From Mitsuaria sp. WAJ17 (GTDB lineage Bacteria; Pseudomonadota; Gammaproteobacteria; Burkholderiales; Burkholderiaceae_C): 64,000 nucleotides of DNA. The notes under the pieces are model-generated. The model saw nothing but the letters and a program-made list of their open reading frames with translations. It did no database searches and had not been told where the DNA came from. Made by a program: the position numbers and the translations under genes. Below are positions 61,023 to 64,000 of this stretch, in pieces. Location of the stretch: NCBI RefSeq assembly GCF_014174515.1, contig NZ_JACJUG010000010.1, forward strand, positions 114,011 through 178,010. Direction: 5' to 3'. Position 1 is the first letter of the stretch. The number at the start of each line of letters is the position of its first letter.

Positions 61023-64000
61023 ATGGCGTCATTGATCACCACCCTGTCGACCGACCAGATCGCTGCCCTGTCGACCCAAACGCTGGCCAAGCTCACGACG
61101 GAAGACTGGGCCGCCTTCAGCAGCGACCAGATCATCGCCCTGACCACACAGCAGGTGGCCTCGCTGGGCACCTTCGCGATCAACTCGCTGGCCAGCGACC
61201 AGATCGCCCGCTTCGAGACCAGCGACCTGCGCGTCCTCAGCACGGCGGCCCTGCGCGCGATGTCCGACGCCAAGCTGGGCGCCCTGGCCTCGGACCAGAT
61301 CGGCGCGCTGACCACCACCCAGGTTGCCGCCCTGAGCACCAGTCAGATCAAGGGACTGGGCAGCGACGACTTCCAGGCCTTGACCACGGACCAGTACAAG
61401 GCCCTGACCTCGACCCAGGTCTCCGCCCTCAGCTCGGACCAGATCCCTTTGATCCAGACGGAAGACCTGCGCCAGATCTCCACCGCCGCGCTGAAGGCAT
61501 TGAGCTCCGACCAGATCGCCGCCCTGGGCTCCGACCAGATCGGCGCACTGACCACCAGTCAGGTCGCCAGCCTGACCACCTCGCAGATCCGGGGCATGGG
61601 CAGCGATGACCTCAATGCCCTGGGCACCGACCAATTCAAGGTGCTGACCTCGGCACAGGTCGCCGCTATCGGCACCGACCAGATCAAGACACTGCAGACC
61701 GAGGACCTGGCCTCGATCAATACCGCGGCCCTGCGCGGCATGAGTTCGGTCCAGCTTGCCGCCCTGACCACCGACGAGGTGGTCGCGCTGACCACGGCCC
61801 AGGCCGCCGCGCTGACCAGCAACCAGGTGACCGGCTTCAGCAGCGACCAGCTGGCCAAGCTGGAATCGGACGACCTGAGGGCGCTGAGCACCAGCGCCCT
61901 GCGCAATTTCAGCAGCGACCAGATCCGCAGCCTGAGCTCCGACCAGGTGTCCCAACTGACCACGGCCCAGGCCGCTGCCCTGACCAGCAGCCAGGTGGGC
62001 GCACTCAACACCGAGGACGTCGTCGCCCTGACCACGGCCCAGGCCGCTGCCCTGAGCAGCGCACAGGTCAAGGGCCTGAGCACCGAGCAGATGGCCGTGC
62101 TGGAGACCGACGACCTGCGCGCCCTCAGCACCGCGGCCATCAAAGCCCTGGGCACCGAGCAGATCGCCGCCCTGGGCTCCGACCAGATCGGCGCGCTCAC
62201 CACCGCCCAGGTGGCCTCGCTGACCACCGCGCAGATCCGCGGCATGGGCAGCGACGACCTCAACGCCCTGGGCACCGACCAGTTCAAGGTGCTCACCAGC
62301 GCCCAGGTCGGCGCCCTGAGCTCCGACCAGGTCAAGACCCTGCAGACCGAGGACCTCGCCTCCATCAACACCGCGGCCCTGCGCGGCATGAACTCGGCCC
62401 AACTGGCCGCCTTGACCACCGACGAGATCGTGGCCCTGACCACGGCCCAGGCCGCCGCGCTCACCAGCAATCAGGTCGGCGGTCTCACCAGCGACCAGTT
62501 GCTGAAGCTGGAAACCGATGACCTGCGTGCCCTCAGCACCGCCACCATCAAGGCCCTCAGCAGCGAGCAGCTCGCCGCCCTGAGCTCCGACCAGTTGGCC
62601 ACGCTGACCACCGCCCAGGTCGCCGCCCTGACCACGGCGCAGCTGCGCGCCCTGTCCAGCGACGACCTCAACGCCCTGGGCACGGACCAGTTCAAGGTCT
62701 TGACCAGCACCCAGGTGGGTGCGCTGAGCTCCGACCAACTCAAGGCCCTGCAGACCGAGGACTTCGCCTCCATCAACACCGCGGCCCTGCGTGGCCTGAA
62801 CTCGGCCCAGATCGGCGCCCTGGGTACGAACGAGATCGTGGCCTTGACGACGGCCCAGGCTGCCGCGCTCACCAGCAGCCAGGTCGGCGGCCTCACCAGT
62901 GACCAGATCGCCAAGATCGAGACCGATGACTTGCGGGCCCTCAACACGGCCACCATCAAGGCCCTGGGCAGCGAGCAGATCGCCGCCCTGACGTCCGACC
63001 AGATCGTGACCCTGACCACGGCCCAGGTCGCGGCCCTGACCACCACCCCTGGCAACCAATTCGGCGGTTTCTCGACCGACGAGATCAAGGCCCTGACCAC
63101 CGCCCAGGCCGCGGCGCTCACCAGCGCACAGGTCAAGGGTTTGAGCACCGACCAGGTGGCCGCGCTGGAGACCGATGATCTGCGCGCCATCAGCACCGCT
63201 GCCATCAAGGCCCTCAGCACCGAGCAGATCGCCGCCCTGGGCTCCGACCAGATCGGCGCGCTCACCACCGCCCAGGTGGCCTCGCTGACCACCGCGCAGA
63301 TCCGCGGCATGGGCAGCGACGACCTCAACGCCCTGGGCACCGACCAGTTCAAGGTGCTCACCAGCGCCCAGGTCGGCGCCCTGAGCTCCGACCAGGTCAA
63401 GACCCTGCAGACCGAGGACCTCGCCTCCATCAACACCGCGGCCCTGCGCGGCATGAACTCGGCCCAACTGGCCGCCTTGACCACCGACGAGATCGTGGCC
63501 CTGACCACGGCCCAGGCCGCCGCGCTCACCAGCGCCCAGGTGGCCGGCCTGACCAGCGACCAGATTGTCAAGATCGAGACCGACGACCTGCGGGCCATGA
63601 GCACCGGGGCCATCCGCGCCCTGTCCAGCGAGCAGATCGCCGCGCTGACCAGCGACCAGATCGTGGCCATGACCTCGGCCCAGATCGCGGCCCTGGCCAC
63701 CACCCCGGCCAACCAGTTCGGCGGCCTGAGCACCGATGAGATCAAGGCCCTGACCACCGCGCAGGCCGCGGCGCTCACCAGCAGCCAGATCCGTGGCTTC
63801 AGCAGCGACCAGATCGCCGCCCTGGAGACCGACGACCTGCGCGCACTGAACACCGCCACCCTGCGTGCCATGGGCACCGAGCAGATCGCCGCCCTGGGCT
63901 CCGACCAGATCGGCGCGCTCACCACCGCCCAGGTGGCCTCGCTGACCACCGCGCAGATCCGCGGCATGGGCAGCGACGACCTCAACGCCCTGGGCACCGA
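61023..64000 (+). CDS. Giant octapeptide-repeat protein (3' end cut by window edge)
   Basis: The frame opens MASLITTLSTDQIAALS and stays open to the window edge (992 codons and counting). From residue 8 it is built of 8-residue units with consensus hydrophobic-[ST/G]-[ST]-x-[QD]-[IVL]-x-[AG], about 120 octads plus two 11-residue variants (LTTTPGNQFGG, LATTPANQFGG). Leu, Ala, Thr, Ser, Gln and Asp dominate. There is no Cys, and one Trp. There is no Sec signal peptide. The [ST]xx[QDE] capping box suggests repeated short helices forming a solenoid. Such proteins are usually large surface or secreted structural proteins exported by type I or flagellar routes. A weak ribosome site (AGTGAG) precedes the ATG. 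The function is unknown. The neighbouring glycosyltransferase and acyltransferase could modify its Ser/Thr. Confidence 0.85.
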   Translation, partial: MASLITTLSTDQIAALSTQTLAKLTTEDWAAFSSDQIIALTTQQVASLGTFAINSLASDQIARFETSDLRVLSTAALRAMSDAKLGALASDQIGALTTTQVAALSTSQIKGLGSDDFQALTTDQYKALTSTQVSALSSDQIPLIQTEDLRQISTAALKALSSDQIAALGSDQIGALTTSQVASLTTSQIRGMGSDDLNALGTDQFKVLTSAQVAAIGTDQIKTLQTEDLASINTAALRGMSSVQLAALTTDEVVALTTAQAAALTSNQVTGFSSDQLAKLESDDLRALSTSALRNFSSDQIRSLSSDQVSQLTTAQAAALTSSQVGALNTEDVVALTTAQAAALSSAQVKGLSTEQMAVLETDDLRALSTAAIKALGTEQIAALGSDQIGALTTAQVASLTTAQIRGMGSDDLNALGTDQFKVLTSAQVGALSSDQVKTLQTEDLASINTAALRGMNSAQLAALTTDEIVALTTAQAAALTSNQVGGLTSDQLLKLETDDLRALSTATIKALSSEQLAALSSDQLATLTTAQVAALTTAQLRALSSDDLNALGTDQFKVLTSTQVGALSSDQLKALQTEDFASINTAALRGLNSAQIGALGTNEIVALTTAQAAALTSSQVGGLTSDQIAKIETDDLRALNTATIKALGSEQIAALTSDQIVTLTTAQVAALTTTPGNQFGGFSTDEIKALTTAQAAALTSAQVKGLSTDQVAALETDDLRAISTAAIKALSTEQIAALGSDQIGALTTAQVASLTTAQIRGMGSDDLNALGTDQFKVLTSAQVGALSSDQVKTLQTEDLASINTAALRGMNSAQLAALTTDEIVALTTAQAAALTSAQVAGLTSDQIVKIETDDLRAMSTGAIRALSSEQIAALTSDQIVAMTSAQIAALATTPANQFGGLSTDEIKALTTAQAAALTSSQIRGFSSDQIAALETDDLRALNTATLRAMGTEQIAALGSDQIGALTTAQVASLTTAQIRGMGSDDLNALGT
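62152..62468 (+). repeat. 317-bp perfect direct repeat, copy 1
   Basis: Every base I compared equals the segment 63,217-63,533, 1,065 bp downstream. The first 127 bases occur again at 63,874-64,000, where the window ends. Synonymous sites are also identical, so the copies are recent or homogenised. Confidence 0.9.
63217..63533 (+). repeat. 317-bp perfect direct repeat, copy 2
   Basis: Identical to 62,152-62,468. It diverges on the left at the first base of one codon (GGC/AGC) and on the right after CTCACCAGC. Confidence 0.9.

Larger units (their letters stand above)
61044..64000 (+). repeat. In-frame 24-bp (octapeptide) tandem repeat with 408-bp and 240/249-bp modules
   Basis: A 17-octad module (408 bp) starts at 61,452, 62,100, 62,508, 63,165 and 63,822 (cut). 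It alternates with 10-unit modules: 61,212-61,451, 61,860-62,099, and the 249-bp forms 62,916-63,164 and 63,573-63,821. Most modules open with the unit (L/I)E(T/S)DDLRA. Confidence 0.92.

Noticed and set aside
61029..63997. Very long minus-strand open frames (812 and 508 codons) over the repeat region
   Set aside because: They are mirror translations of the 24-bp repeats. The plus-strand frame has a start, an octad periodicity with conserved chemistry, and synonymous differences between modules.
61044..64000. CRISPR-like array or intergenic satellite
   Set aside because: The repeats are contiguous, multiples of 3, lack unique spacers and keep one reading frame.
61044..64000. TALE-like DNA-binding repeats (LTxxQVxAI likeness)
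   Set aside because: The likeness is limited to about 8 residues. There is no 33-35-residue period, no repeat-variable di-residue and no second helix sequence.

Overview
The window is chromosomal DNA from a high-GC betaproteobacterium. The gene families and gene order (leuCD-leuB-asd-fimV-truA-trpFBA-accD-folC-SPOR-cvpA-purF-metZ-gltX) point to Burkholderiales, probably a Sphaerotilaceae/Comamonadaceae-type genus (Leptothrix, Ideonella, Rubrivivax, Aquincola and relatives). The genus call is inference. Most genes lie on the minus strand.

Region 1 (1-25,540) is an exosortase A / PEP-CTERM exopolysaccharide locus. A long minus-strand operon begins with an outer-membrane export lipoprotein (start 12,824). 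It continues with a chain-length determinant, a BY-type tyrosine kinase with a Gly-Tyr tail, an outer-membrane beta-barrel, an ExeA-like ATPase, a polysaccharide deacetylase, a glycosyltransferase, XrtA fused to an EpsI domain, a nucleotide-sugar dehydrogenase and an asparagine-synthase-like amidotransferase that runs off the left edge. Upstream lie a ThiF/E1-like gene, a divergent nitroreductase-family gene, one PEP-CTERM substrate protein, a FeeM-like acyltransferase carrying a PilZ domain, and the regulators prsT, prsR and prsK with the sugar transferase that starts the glycan. PrsR is an NtrC-type sigma-54 activator. Sigma-54 (-24/-12) promoter matches lie in front of the PEP-CTERM gene, the export operon and the acyltransferase gene, so the locus looks like a PrsK/PrsR/RpoN regulon.

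Region 2 (26,045-27,000) is a minus-strand tRNA operon with a tandemly duplicated Ala(GGC)-Glu(TTC)-Asp(GTC) cassette, a recognisable promoter and a rho-independent terminator. Region 3 (26,986-47,352) is housekeeping: gltX, metZ, purF, cvpA, a SPOR protein, folC, accD, trpA/B/F, truA, fimV, asd, leuB/D/C and a LysR regulator. A divergent orphan periplasmic binding protein follows.

Region 4 (48,318-57,688) is a propionyl-CoA/methylmalonyl-CoA module: a VOC epimerase-like protein, biotin-carboxylase and carboxyltransferase subunits, a small periplasmic protein, MeaB, a GNAT protein, methylmalonyl-CoA mutase and a divergent GntR/FCD regulator with a 16-bp perfect palindrome in the shared control region. 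The carboxylase start is preceded by a 43-codon leader ORF that opens with a copy of its first 11 codons.

Region 5 (57,943-64,000) holds a methyltransferase-like protein, a hexapeptide acyltransferase and a glycosyltransferase next to the most unusual object in the window. This is a plus-strand ORF from 61,023 past the right edge (at least 992 codons) built almost entirely from about 120 octapeptide units, arranged in 17-unit and 10-unit modules, with a 317-bp perfectly repeated DNA segment. It has no Sec signal at its start, and a sigma-28-like (flagellar) promoter match lies upstream. Long open frames on its opposite strand are shadows of this repeat.
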